The notes under the pieces are model-generated. The model saw only the letters and a list, made by a program, of their open reading frames with translations, was not told where the DNA came from and made no database searches. From UBA10329 sp964500205 (lineage in GTDB: Bacteria; Bacteroidota; Bacteroidia; UBA10329), in the NCBI GenBank assembly GCA_964500205.1, contig CAZCNS010000008.1:62001-126000 (forward strand): a stretch of 64,000 nt of DNA. The letters are read 5' to 3'. This document shows positions 9,368 to 17,576 of the stretch, in pieces. The position numbers and the translations under genes were made by a program. Positions within the stretch are counted from its first letter, which is position 1, and each line of letters opens with the position of its first letter.

Positions 9368-9486
9368 GGGACGGGGGACGGGGGACTGGGGACGGGGGAC
9401 TGGGGACGAGGGACAGGAGACGAGGGACGGGGGACGGGGGACGGGAGACGAGGGACGAGGGACGGGAGACGAGGGACGGGGGACGG
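9368..9486. repeat. Heptanucleotide tandem repeat, 17 units of GGGACGG-type
   Basis: Seventeen uninterrupted 7-base units fill this stretch. The consensus is GGGAC followed by GG, TG, GA or AG, with four units beginning GAGAC. It lies directly upstream of the RND gene, nine bases from its TTG start. A four-unit copy of the same repeat in the opposite orientation sits at 54818-54845 at the start of another gene. No coding sequence is supported between 9360 and 9545. Confidence 0.95.
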
Positions 9487-9545
9487 GAGTGCTGGCAGAC
9501 ATCACGGCCTCCAGCAATCATCTATCAACACTCATCAATCACCAA

Positions 9546-9803
9546 TCACGAATACTTTGCCATGACCTTATCCACCAGATCCAAGTATTTCTGTGTGGCA
9601 TCCTCCTGCGTCATCCCTTTATTGTCTTTCCATGCCTTCCACTTGAACTGGCCCTTCACATCGAACATTCCGGGCTTGGACTGTAGGCAATCGCCCAGCA
9701 GTGCCTGCTTGTACAAGCCGTAAAGCTGCAGCAGCTCCTCGTTGGAAGGACGGGTGGTCAGGGTGCGCAGACGCTCCTCAGCGGCATTCAGTGTATCGCT
9801 CAT
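9546..9803 (-). CDS. Acyl-CoA-binding protein (ACBP)
   Basis: This is a small four-helix protein of 85 residues that carries long-chain acyl-CoA esters in the cytosol. The family pattern is visible: LYGLYKQALLGD (helix 2, binding Tyr and Lys), KGQFKWKAWKDNKGM (adenine and phosphate contacts), and a C-terminal helix with YLDLVDKVMAKY. Length and motif order equal those of free-standing ACBPs. The ATG at 9803 begins MSDTLNAAEE. A longer frame upstream adds non-homologous residues. It lies just downstream of priA on the same strand. Confidence 0.95.
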   Translation of the reverse strand: MSDTLNAAEERLRTLTTRPSNEELLQLYGLYKQALLGDCLQSKPGMFDVKGQFKWKAWKDNKGMTQEDATQKYLDLVDKVMAKYS

Positions 9804-9926
9804 TTTTTCTCGGTTAGGGCTGCAAAGAACGGGGTTTGAAAACATCAGGCAACACGGAGAGCTGCTGGCTCTGTCCAATTGGATAAGAAAAGCCCATTGT
9901 AGGTACACTGCTCACGATATCGCGCA

Positions 9927-12392
9927 TTAAACGGGGTCCACATCAGGCACGAAATGCACCGAACGGAACTCCCGCTGCTCTGAGAGCCGCTGAAGGCGTG
10001 CGCGGATCTCGGCCTTGCGCTCCGCGATGGCACTGCCGCCCAACTTGATGACCAGCTCGCGGTTGTAGCGGTTGCGGATTCGCTCCACGGGCGGAAACTC
10101 CGGCCCTAGCAGCGCGGTGTCGGGGATGCCCTCCAGTGCCTTGCGCAGCGCGTCCGATGCCTTGATGACGAGGTCGCGGTCTGCGTGGCGGGCAGTGATG
10201 CGTATCATCTTGACAAAAGGCGGGTAACGGTATCTCCTGCGCTGCTCCAGCTCGTTCTCGAACATAGATTCGTAGTCGTTGGCCACCACGCGGTCTATGA
10301 TGAAATGCGTGGGATTGGAGGTCTGGATCACCACCTTACCCTGCCGCTTCCTCCGCCCCGCCCTACCACTTACCTGCGCCATGAGCTGATAGGCACGCTC
10401 GAAGGCGCGGAAATCGGGCCAGTTGAGCAGCTGGTCGGCATTGAGGATGCCTACCAGGCCCACGTGGTCAAAATCGAGGCCCTTGGTCACCATCTGCGTG
10501 CCCACGAGGATGTTGACCCTACGTTCCTCAAAATCATTGAGTATGCGCAGATAGGCGTGCTTGCCCCGTGTGGTGTCGAGGTCCATGCGAGCAACGCCCG
10601 CGTTGGGGAAATGCAGCCCCAGCTCCTCCTCGATCTGCTCGGTGCCATAACCGATCGTGCGGAAATTGGTGCCACCGCACTTGGGGCAGATGCGCGGCAA
10701 CGGGCGCGAGAATCCACAATAGTGGCATCGCAGTTCCGAGCTGTGCTTGTGGTACGTAAGTGTGATGTCGCAGTGCTCGCACTCTGGCACATGGCTGCAG
10801 GCACTGCACTGCACGAACGATGAGAATCCCCGTCTATTCTGGAAGATGATGACCTGTTCGCCCCGCGAGAGCGTGTCTCTAATGTGCATGAGCAGCATCT
10901 CCGAGAATGGTCCTTTCATCGAATGCGCCTTGCGCTCTTTGGCGAGGTCAGCGATGATGATGTGCGGCATTTTTATCCCCCCGAAACGTTCGGTAAGCGG
11001 CACAAGCGTGAACTTTCCACGAACGGCATTGTGAAACGCCTCGACCGATGGTGTGGCCGAGCCAAGCAGCAGATTCGCGCCCTCTCTCCGTGCCAGCATG
11101 GCCGCGCTGTCGCGGGCGTGGTAGCGCGGGGCGGGCTCGTGCTGCTTGAAGGTGTGCTCGTGCTCCTCATCCACAATGACCAATCCGAGGTCACGGAATG
11201 GCATGAACATGGCCGAGCGCGCCCCGAGCATCACTCCGTAAGGACTGTCACTCAGTTGCCGCTGCCATACCTCCACCCGCTCGTTGTCCGATACCCGTGA
11301 GTGATAAACCCCGACCTGCTCCCCGAAGTGCTTGCGAAGGCGGTTCACGATCTGCGTGGTCAGTGCGATCTCAGGCAGCAGATAGAGCACCTGCCTTCCG
11401 TGCTTCAGCACCTCGTCAATGAGGCGGATATACACCTCAGTCTTGCCGCTACCGGTAACACCGAAAAGAAGCGCAGGCAAACCCTTTGCAAACGCATCCA
11501 CCACCGCAGTGCGGGCATCCTCCTGTCCTGCGGTGAGTTCTATCTCGGCCTCGGCCCAGGCATCGCGGTCGCGCAGGCGGCCCACCTCCTGCTCCTCCCG
11601 CAGCAGTACACCGCGCTTCACAAGCTGCGCGAGTGCTGTAGGCTGAATGCCGCAATCATCCACCAACCGCTCGCGGGTCACCGTGCTGTCAGGGCTGGCA
11701 TCCGCCCGTTGCACCTGTAGGAACTGCATCAGCGCATCGAGTTGCTTGGGAGCGCGGCCCAGCGCATCGAACACCACTTTGAGCGCGTCCTCACCTTCAA
11801 GGCCGTCCGCAAGTCGGAACACTGTGCGCATCTTCGGCTTGAACTTTTCTTGCAACTCCTCCACCTGCAGCACCAGCCGTTTGGCCGACATCCTACGGAT
11901 GAGGTTCAGCACGTGGTGCTTGCCAACCTCGATAGCTATCTCCTCCATCGTGAGCTGTTCCTTGGCCTGAAGGGCCTCCAGCACTTGCAGCTCCTCGTCA
12001 TCGAGGTCATCGGTCTCGCCCATATAGTCGGGGTGAATGGCGATGCGGGTCTCGCTGCTCAATTTTAGGCCCGATGGGACTGCCGCTTGCATCACATCGC
12101 CCAGGTGGCACATATAGTAGTCACTGACCCATTCCCAAAGACCGAGCTGCTGCGCGGTGACAACAGGGTGGTCGTCCAGCAGGTCGAGGAGGTATTTGGC
12201 CTGATAATGCTGCGGTGGGCGGTCATGCACCGCGTGGACGATACCGGTGTAGAGCTTCTTCTTGCCGAACTGCACCACCACGCGCATCCCAACGGACACG
12301 TGCGAAGCCATGTCCCTTGGGATGCGGTAGGTGAACACCCCCTGCACAGGCAGCGGCACGATCACATCGGCAAAGAGGGTCACGTTGGGCAT
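9927..12392 (-). CDS. priA: Primosomal protein N' (replication restart helicase PriA)
   Basis: PriA recognises stalled forks and D-loops and reloads the replicative helicase. The 821 residues show an N-terminal 3'-DNA-binding domain (to about 110), helicase motif I GVTGSGKTEVY, a DEEH box (VDEEHEHTFK), and the zinc region with CSACSHVPECEHC, CHYCG and CPKCG near residues 510-560. Motifs V and VI follow (ILVGTQMVTKG and QVSGRAGRR). I set the start at ATG 12392 (MPNVTLFADVIVPLP), since the DNA-binding domain begins there. An ATG 24 codons upstream adds nothing recognisable. Confidence 0.96.
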   Translation of the reverse strand: MPNVTLFADVIVPLPVQGVFTYRIPRDMASHVSVGMRVVVQFGKKKLYTGIVHAVHDRPPQHYQAKYLLDLLDDHPVVTAQQLGLWEWVSDYYMCHLGDVMQAAVPSGLKLSSETRIAIHPDYMGETDDLDDEELQVLEALQAKEQLTMEEIAIEVGKHHVLNLIRRMSAKRLVLQVEELQEKFKPKMRTVFRLADGLEGEDALKVVFDALGRAPKQLDALMQFLQVQRADASPDSTVTRERLVDDCGIQPTALAQLVKRGVLLREEQEVGRLRDRDAWAEAEIELTAGQEDARTAVVDAFAKGLPALLFGVTGSGKTEVYIRLIDEVLKHGRQVLYLLPEIALTTQIVNRLRKHFGEQVGVYHSRVSDNERVEVWQRQLSDSPYGVMLGARSAMFMPFRDLGLVIVDEEHEHTFKQHEPAPRYHARDSAAMLARREGANLLLGSATPSVEAFHNAVRGKFTLVPLTERFGGIKMPHIIIADLAKERKAHSMKGPFSEMLLMHIRDTLSRGEQVIIFQNRRGFSSFVQCSACSHVPECEHCDITLTYHKHSSELRCHYCGFSRPLPRICPKCGGTNFRTIGYGTEQIEEELGLHFPNAGVARMDLDTTRGKHAYLRILNDFEERRVNILVGTQMVTKGLDFDHVGLVGILNADQLLNWPDFRAFERAYQLMAQVSGRAGRRKRQGKVVIQTSNPTHFIIDRVVANDYESMFENELEQRRRYRYPPFVKMIRITARHADRDLVIKASDALRKALEGIPDTALLGPEFPPVERIRNRYNRELVIKLGGSAIAERKAEIRARLQRLSEQREFRSVHFVPDVDPV

Positions 12393-12480
12393 GTGGGGCA
12401 AAGGTATCGGCAGTGAGCGGAGCGGATAGTGCTCATTGCCCTCGTTGCTTTTTCTCGGACACACACCCTTGCTTTTCCTC

Positions 12481-12488
12481 TATTTTTG
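12481..12488 (+). promoter_or_regulatory. -7-like box upstream of the DUF4258/DUF2283 pair
   Basis: TATTTTTG matches TAnnTTTG and lies 14 bases before the probable TTG start of the DUF4258 gene, in a short AT-rich stretch after the priA start. The -33 element is not evident. Confidence 0.35.
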
Positions 12489-12502
12489 TAAAAAGAATTA
12501 TT

Positions 12503-12748
12503 TTGAGTGCCTTTACTTTCAGTGGTCATGCGTTGGAGCAGATGCGGCTTCGTGGCATCACCGAGAAAGAGGTTCTTGAAATCCTGACCTCACCCGACAG
12601 CATTAAAGAACAGGAAGAGACGACCATTTTCCAAGGATTGACCCACAGGGGGAAATACCTGTTGCGGGTGTTCACCGACAGAAACAAGAAACCAGCTGTG
12701 ATTATCACCGTTTACCGTACCTCCAAGATCAGCAAGTACCTGCCATGA
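12503..12748 (+). CDS. DUF4258 domain protein, probable toxin-like partner
   Basis: The protein of about 81 residues matches DUF4258: FSGHALEQMRLRGITEKEV at the start, a central strand region, and YLLRVFTDRNKKPAVIITVYRTSKISKY at the end. This fold resembles small RelE-like nucleases, and the family often precedes a DUF2283 gene, as here. I place the start at TTG 12503. The in-frame ATG at 12413 would add 30 residues overlapping the priA 5' region, and the internal ATG at 12542 would cut the conserved His. The stop overlaps the next ATG (ATGA). Toxicity is an inference from family context. Confidence 0.75.
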   Translation: MSAFTFSGHALEQMRLRGITEKEVLEILTSPDSIKEQEETTIFQGLTHRGKYLLRVFTDRNKKPAVIITVYRTSKISKYLP

Positions 12749-12939
12749 AAGTCCGATACGACAGAGATACCGATGTGATGTACATCTCTTTCAATGACAG
12801 GAAAATCATTGAGAGCGATGAGGACAGGCCCGGCATCGTCATCGACTACGATGAGGAAGGAGGACTGGTCGGCATTGAGATACTGAACGCATCAAAGAGG
12901 ATGGAGCATCCCACCAAACTGGAGTACGAGCTGGGGTGA
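12745..12939 (+). CDS. DUF2283 domain protein, probable antitoxin-like partner
   Basis: This is a 64-residue acidic protein with the DUF2283 pattern: VRYDRDTDVMYISFND, then PGIVIDYDEEGGLVGIEILNAS. It begins on the ATGA that ends the DUF4258 gene, so the two are translationally coupled. Pairs of this kind are widespread in mobile and stress-related contexts and are treated as toxin-antitoxin candidates. I know of no firm biochemical role. Confidence 0.85.
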   Translation: MKVRYDRDTDVMYISFNDRKIIESDEDRPGIVIDYDEEGGLVGIEILNASKRMEHPTKLEYELG

Positions 12940-13002
12940 ACGGGTTCAAATAGCATCATATCAATGAATTAGAAAGATTTTTTTGCTGAAAGCAACAGAC
13001 CC

Positions 13003-13299
13003 ATGAATATCCAGACACGCAAACTCGAAGCCATCGAATACCTCATCACATTGAAAGATGAGCGTCAAATGGAACTTATCGAGTCCCTCATCAGGAAGAT
13101 GAGAAGCTCTGACATTGTAGCGATGCAAAAGCTCACCCATGACGATATCACCGCAATGGCATTGCAATCGGAGGATGATTATGCCAACGGACGTGTGACT
13201 GCCCAGTCAGAGCTTATGCATGAAATGATTGCCAAGTACACCTTGCCGAAAATAATCAACTCGCCAACACCTCTGCGAGATTCAGCAGCGACCTGCTGA
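13003..13299 (+). CDS. Orphan antitoxin-like small protein
   Basis: The first 80 or so residues resemble antitoxins paired with RelE/ParE toxins in Bacteroidota: an N-terminal helix MNIQTRKLEAIEYLITLKDE and a late YANGRVTAQSELMHEMI motif. No toxin follows. Instead the frame runs 44 bases into the 3' end of the convergent pfkA gene, and its last residues (about 85-98) are not family-like. The toxin was probably lost, leaving a fused tail. Alternatively it is a solitary regulator. Confidence 0.6.
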   Translation: MNIQTRKLEAIEYLITLKDERQMELIESLIRKMRSSDIVAMQKLTHDDITAMALQSEDDYANGRVTAQSELMHEMIAKYTLPKIINSPTPLRDSAATC

Positions 13300-14236
13300 T
13301 AGAGGTGTGGTGCTTGATAGCCTGTCCGAAGGGTGTGTGTACGACCTTGCCTGCCACGATTCCCATGGCCGAACCATGGTCACCAAGCAGAATGGCCTCC
13401 ACCGCCTCATGACCCAGCCGTGATGCCAACACCCTGTCCATGGCCGAAGGGCTGCCCCCGCGCTGGAGATGGCCCAGAATGGACACTCGAGTATCGAAGT
13501 GTGGCATCCGTTCCTTCACCTTTTCGGCTATAGCGTATGCCCCGCACGCGTCATCGCCCTCCGCCACTATGACGATCATGCTCGACTTCTGACGTTTCCA
13601 ACCGTTTTCCAGCTTCGCCAACAGGTCTTCCACGCAGGTGGGAACCTCTGGCACCAGAATGGCCTCCGCACCGCAGCTGATGCCCGTGCGCAGGGCGATG
13701 AACCCCGCATCCTTGCCCATCACCTCTATGAAAAAGAGGCGATCGTGCGAGTCAGCAGTATCGCGGATGCGGTCCACAGCCTGCACCGCGGTGTTGAGGG
13801 CTGTGTCATACCCGATGGTGAAATCAGTACCGATGAGGTCGTTGTCGATTGTGCCCGGAAGTCCGATAAACGGAATACCGTATTCCTCACCGAACACCTT
13901 GCACCCCGCGAAGGTGCCATCACCGCCTATGGCGATCACCGCGTCAATGCCGCGTGCCTCAAGGTTGTCGAACGCCTTCTTTCTGCCCTCGGCCGTCATA
14001 AAATCCTTGCTGCGGGCCGATTTCAAGATGGTGCCACCACGCTGGATGATGTTACTGACATCCGTTGACCTCAGTTCACGGAAGTCATTGTCAATCATTC
14101 CCTGAAAACCGCGCATGATGCCGAACACGCGGACACCTTGACCAACGGCCGTTCGCACTACTGCGCGAATGCAGGCGTTCATTCCGGGCGAGTCGCCCCC
14201 GCTTGTGAAAACAGCTATGGTTCGGACAGGCGCCAT
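13256..14236 (-). CDS. pfkA: ATP-dependent 6-phosphofructokinase
   Basis: The enzyme phosphorylates fructose 6-phosphate to the 1,6-bisphosphate, the committed step of glycolysis. The 326 residues have the bacterial PfkA layout. FTSGGDSPGMNACIRAVV binds ATP near residue 10, IGGDGTFAG (about 103-111) follows, TIDNDLIGTDFTIGYDTA contains the catalytic Asp, and GHLQRGGSPSAMDR lies near 250. GGDGT with Gly after Asp marks ATP rather than pyrophosphate use. Its stop lies inside the tail of the convergent antitoxin-like gene. It runs in the same direction as the SiaC-like gene 10 bases after its stop. Confidence 0.97.
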   Translation of the reverse strand: MAPVRTIAVFTSGGDSPGMNACIRAVVRTAVGQGVRVFGIMRGFQGMIDNDFRELRSTDVSNIIQRGGTILKSARSKDFMTAEGRKKAFDNLEARGIDAVIAIGGDGTFAGCKVFGEEYGIPFIGLPGTIDNDLIGTDFTIGYDTALNTAVQAVDRIRDTADSHDRLFFIEVMGKDAGFIALRTGISCGAEAILVPEVPTCVEDLLAKLENGWKRQKSSMIVIVAEGDDACGAYAIAEKVKERMPHFDTRVSILGHLQRGGSPSAMDRVLASRLGHEAVEAILLGDHGSAMGIVAGKVVHTPFGQAIKHHTSISRSLLNLAEVLAS

Positions 14237-14246
14237 CAGTCTGAGA

Positions 14247-14627
14247 CTACTCCACCTCTACGATTTCGAAAGGCACCTTGACAATCTCCTTGAGCGACTC
14301 ACCGTCATCCCGGCTATCCGGGTCATCAGACTCATAAAGCCATCTGACAGTGAACTTGCATCCTCCTCGGTTGAGTTCCTCCAAAAGGTCGAAGATCTCC
14401 ATGAGTCGGATGTAAGTGCCGGTATTGTAGTACTCCAGAAAAAGGTCAAAGTTGGCAGTGATGCGTGTATGGCTCAGATGTTTTCTCATCCATGTCTTCA
14501 CCTGCTCAAAGAAGGCATCGCTGTCCTCGGGCATAGACCTGCCGCTGATCCTGAACTCCTCCTTGAGCAGGTCGAGGTAAACGGCCGGGGAAATAGGCGT
14601 TGGTTGGATCTCAAGGATTTCCTTCAT
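14247..14627 (-). CDS. SiaC-like regulatory phosphoprotein (DUF1987)
   Basis: The 126 residues match DUF1987/SiaC: KEILEIQPTPISPAV, FRISGRSMPEDSDAFFEQV, and FLEYYNTGTYIRLMEIFDLLE. In Pseudomonas, SiaC is switched by phosphorylation (kinase SiaB) and dephosphorylation (PP2C phosphatase SiaA) and activates a diguanylate cyclase. No siaB or siaD neighbours are present. A SpoIIE-type phosphatase does occur at the window start, and a broken one near 50 kb. I chose ATG 14627 because the family begins there, although an open frame continues upstream to 14825. Confidence 0.85.
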   Translation of the reverse strand: MKEILEIQPTPISPAVYLDLLKEEFRISGRSMPEDSDAFFEQVKTWMRKHLSHTRITANFDLFLEYYNTGTYIRLMEIFDLLEELNRGGCKFTVRWLYESDDPDSRDDGESLKEIVKVPFEIVEVE

Positions 14628-14667
14628 AAGCTTCCGAGTGGTCGGCAAATGTACTGAACGTGCAAGG

Positions 14668-15555
14668 TCACCTAACCCCCTCCGGCCTGAAAACCCCTTG
14701 AAAAAGGGTGAAACCGAAGCCGAGCCCTGCCACCGCTCCCTGCACGAAAGCCATGGTCTTTCTGGCCTTGGCAGAATGCTCATAGCCATCAAGATAAGCA
14801 GGATGATCGATAATTGATCGGTCAAGGTCTGTGGCCTTCAACTGAACCTTGGTGTTGGTTATTGATGTAGCTACGATATAACCTGCTGGCACGGACGCAC
14901 CCCAGTAGGTGCCGAAGAAAGCCCCGAAGGTGCCGAGGGTGGCACCCATCACCGCATCAAAACCCACCCGATGCCTACGACCGTCCTGCCGCCCTCGGAT
15001 GTACTTGCGCATGTCCTCCACGCCCCACTCCACCTCCGCATCACCATCAGCAAGAAAACCTAACGTATCGGCATCGTAAACAATGATCTCGGTACTATCC
15101 GAAGTGTAATAGGCAAAGACAAGATCGCGTGAAACCATCTTGGTGAATCTCCTTTTCTTGCGTCTCACCTTGCCCGCTGTGATGGCCGCCTCGGCCTCGG
15201 CCAGTCTCAGCATCTGAGCATTCTTCCACTGCTCATAATCCTCTACGGATAGCTCCTCCATCTTCTTGGGAATCTCATCGAGCATCTCCTTGCGCTTGGC
15301 GGCCAGCTTCTCCTTGGAAGTGGCCGTGCGGGCCTGCTCCTCTGCCTCGAACTGCTCCCAACTCTTCCCTTTCTTCTCCAAAAAAGACCGCTCTTTCTCC
15401 TTTTGCTTCGTGGTCTGGTAGATCACCCAATCGCCCTGATGAAAAAGCACCTTGCCCTTCGTGTCACGGAACTTCCCGTTAGTCATCAGTAGCACATCTT
15501 GCGCCATCGCACCGCATGATGTCAACAAGAGCAGGAGTAACAGTGGGCGCATCAT
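14668..15555 (-). CDS. Hypothetical secreted or lipoprotein with charged coiled-coil segment
   Basis: I do not recognise this 295-residue protein. It starts with a strong signal (MMRPLLLLLLLTSCGAMAQ) in which LTSC could serve as a lipobox and AMAQ as a signal peptidase I site. A beta-like segment (VLLMTNGKFRDTKGKVLFHQGDWVIY) resembles envelope proteins that read out gene-expression state. A lysine/glutamate-rich helix spans about 60-130, and two glycine-rich hydrophobic segments follow near 205-235 and 270-285. It is downstream of nhaC, 31 bases from its stop. Confidence 0.7.
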   Translation of the reverse strand: MMRPLLLLLLLTSCGAMAQDVLLMTNGKFRDTKGKVLFHQGDWVIYQTTKQKEKERSFLEKKGKSWEQFEAEEQARTATSKEKLAAKRKEMLDEIPKKMEELSVEDYEQWKNAQMLRLAEAEAAITAGKVRRKKRRFTKMVSRDLVFAYYTSDSTEIIVYDADTLGFLADGDAEVEWGVEDMRKYIRGRQDGRRHRVGFDAVMGATLGTFGAFFGTYWGASVPAGYIVATSITNTKVQLKATDLDRSIIDHPAYLDGYEHSAKARKTMAFVQGAVAGLGFGFTLFQGVFRPEGVR

Positions 15556-15586
15556 AATCTGCAAAGGAAGGTCAAACATCTGTGCC

Positions 15587-17035
15587 TCAGTTCTTGGGTC
15601 TCAACTTGGGCATCTTCCATCCCATCGCACCGAAAAGAATGGTCATCAACGGGCTGATGAGATTGAAGAACGCGAACGGCAGGTAGGTGCCAGTTGCCAC
15701 CCCGAGTACTCCCGCATGGTACGCCCCACAGGTGTTCCAAGGGATGAGGGCAGAGGTCACAGTACCGCTGTCCTCCAAGGCACGACTCAGGTTCTCTGGG
15801 GCCAAACCACGCTTGCGGTATTCGCTGGCAAACATTCGCCCTGGCACCACGATGGCGAGGTACTGGTCGCTGGCTGTCACATTGAAAGTGAGACAGGTGC
15901 CCGCAGTGGATGCCACCAGCGCACCATCGCTCTTGGCAAGGCGCAGTATGGAACGGGCAATCCGCTCCAGCATCCCCGCAGCCTCCATCACCCCACCGAA
16001 GGTCATAGCGCAGATGATGAGCCAGATAGTGTTCATCATGCCGTACATCCCACCTGTTTGCAGAAGCTCATTGACGCGCTCATCGGGTGTGATAACGGCA
16101 ATGTCGGTGGTCATCGCGTTGATGACGGCCATATAGGCCAGCCCAGCAGCCGAAGCCTCTGTGCCAGCCACTTCGGCCAAAAGGTCCGCCTGAAAAATGA
16201 GTGCGAACACACCGCCCATCAGCGCACCGATGAACAGCGCAGGTGCGGCTGGCACGCGTGCCATAATGAGTCCGATGACTGCCACCGGCACCATAAAAAG
16301 CCAAGGGGTGATGTGGAACTTGGATGTGATAGCCTCTTGAAACGCGCTTACATCGGCAATACCGTCCGCTTTTCCTGAGAAAAGACCGAGCAGGCCGAAA
16401 AGCACCAACGCCAGACCGAACGAAGGGAACGTGGTCCACATCATGTGCCGGATGTGGGTGATGAGGTCTGTTCCCGCCATGGCCGGGGCCAGGTTGGTGG
16501 TGTCGGAAAGGGGCGACATCTTGTCCCCGAAATAAGCCCCTGAGATGATCGCCCCCGCCACCATGCCGTCTTCCATGCCGAGGGCGCGGCCTATGCCCAG
16601 CAATGCAATGCCCACCGTTGCAACAGTACTCCAAGAGCTGCCAGTAGCCACCGACACGATGGCGCAGACCACGGCTGCGGCCACGAGGAAATAGCCCGGA
16701 CTGAGGATGCCAAGACCGTAATAGACCATGGCAGGCACCACTCCGCTCAAGAGCCATGTGCCGGCCAATGCACCTATCATCAAAAGAATAAGCAGGGCAG
16801 GTAGGGCCGAGGCGATGCTGCTCACAGCCCCCTCGAACAGGTCGTTCCAAGCCCTGCCATGAGCCATGGCCACCAATGCGGCCACACCAGCGGCCAGCAG
16901 CAACGCCACCTGATTGGCACCACCCAGCGAATTGTCACCGAATAGCAGCACATTGACCGAAAGCAGTGCGATGAGCACCAGTATCGGTGCAAGGGAGGCC
17001 AACAGGCCAAGCTGCCTCATTTTCTTATCTGCCAT
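15587..17035 (-). CDS. nhaC: Na+/H+ antiporter, NhaC family
   Basis: This polytopic protein of 482 residues has about 12 hydrophobic segments. NhaC-family signatures are seen in YFGDKMSPLSDTTNLAPAMAG (about 165-185), the segment CLTFNVTASDQYLAIVVPGRM (about 380-400) and LIPWNTCGAYHAGVLGV (about 430-446). These exchangers expel Na+ for H+ across the inner membrane; some relatives carry amino acids or organic acids. An in-frame ATG at 17020 is an alternative start. The gene stands between the haem-binding protein and the hypothetical lipoprotein on the same strand. Confidence 0.92.
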   Translation of the reverse strand: MADKKMRQLGLLASLAPILVLIALLSVNVLLFGDNSLGGANQVALLLAAGVAALVAMAHGRAWNDLFEGAVSSIASALPALLILLMIGALAGTWLLSGVVPAMVYYGLGILSPGYFLVAAAVVCAIVSVATGSSWSTVATVGIALLGIGRALGMEDGMVAGAIISGAYFGDKMSPLSDTTNLAPAMAGTDLITHIRHMMWTTFPSFGLALVLFGLLGLFSGKADGIADVSAFQEAITSKFHITPWLFMVPVAVIGLIMARVPAAPALFIGALMGGVFALIFQADLLAEVAGTEASAAGLAYMAVINAMTTDIAVITPDERVNELLQTGGMYGMMNTIWLIICAMTFGGVMEAAGMLERIARSILRLAKSDGALVASTAGTCLTFNVTASDQYLAIVVPGRMFASEYRKRGLAPENLSRALEDSGTVTSALIPWNTCGAYHAGVLGVATGTYLPFAFFNLISPLMTILFGAMGWKMPKLRPKN

Positions 17036-17063
17036 GCGGCCAAAGTACGCAAAGGCTATTGTA

Positions 17064-17510
17064 TCACTGGTTCTCCAGCAACGACCGGAACCAATCGGCC
17101 AGCAGCGTCCGCTCTTCGTCAGAGAGGCGTGCCTCCGGGTGGGTCAGCTTGTAGCTTGTGAGCGGCATCTCCCGGTTCTCCACCAGCTCGATGCTCTCCT
17201 CCAACTTGTGACGCCTGCGCTTTTCGGAGTAGGTGTGCCACAGCGAGAAGTTGAGTTCTGCCCTACCTTCCTCTACGTGGTGGTCCATCCACATGGCAAT
17301 AGGCTGCACATCAGCGTACCAAGGGTATCGTGTTTCGTAGCTGTGGCAATCATAGCAGGCCGAACGCAGCAAGGCCAGCTCGCTGACCGAACGCTCCGGG
17401 TCGAAATCCGCAGCAGGGTTCACCTCATGCACCGTGCGCGACCTTGGTATCAGTTGAATGAGCAAGAATACCACCCCGAGGGCCACTGCCACTTTCCGCT
17501 TTGTTGTCAT
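17064..17510 (-). CDS. Haem-binding domain protein with one CxxCH
   Basis: This protein has 148 residues and a single N-terminal membrane anchor or signal (VALGVVFLLIQLIP). The Haem_bd pattern follows: CYDCHS at residues 52-57 covalently attaches one haem c, then YPWYADVQPIAMWMDHHVEEGR and, near the end, MPLTSYKLTHPEARLSDEE. Such proteins are periplasmic one-electron carriers or sensors. The neighbouring genes give no pathway. Confidence 0.9.
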   Translation of the reverse strand: MTTKRKVAVALGVVFLLIQLIPRSRTVHEVNPAADFDPERSVSELALLRSACYDCHSYETRYPWYADVQPIAMWMDHHVEEGRAELNFSLWHTYSEKRRRHKLEESIELVENREMPLTSYKLTHPEARLSDEERTLLADWFRSLLENQ

Positions 17511-17576
17511 GCCGCGAAAATCGACATAACATCAGCGTAACATTCCATTGAACCCCGTTAGAAAAACCAGCACTTA

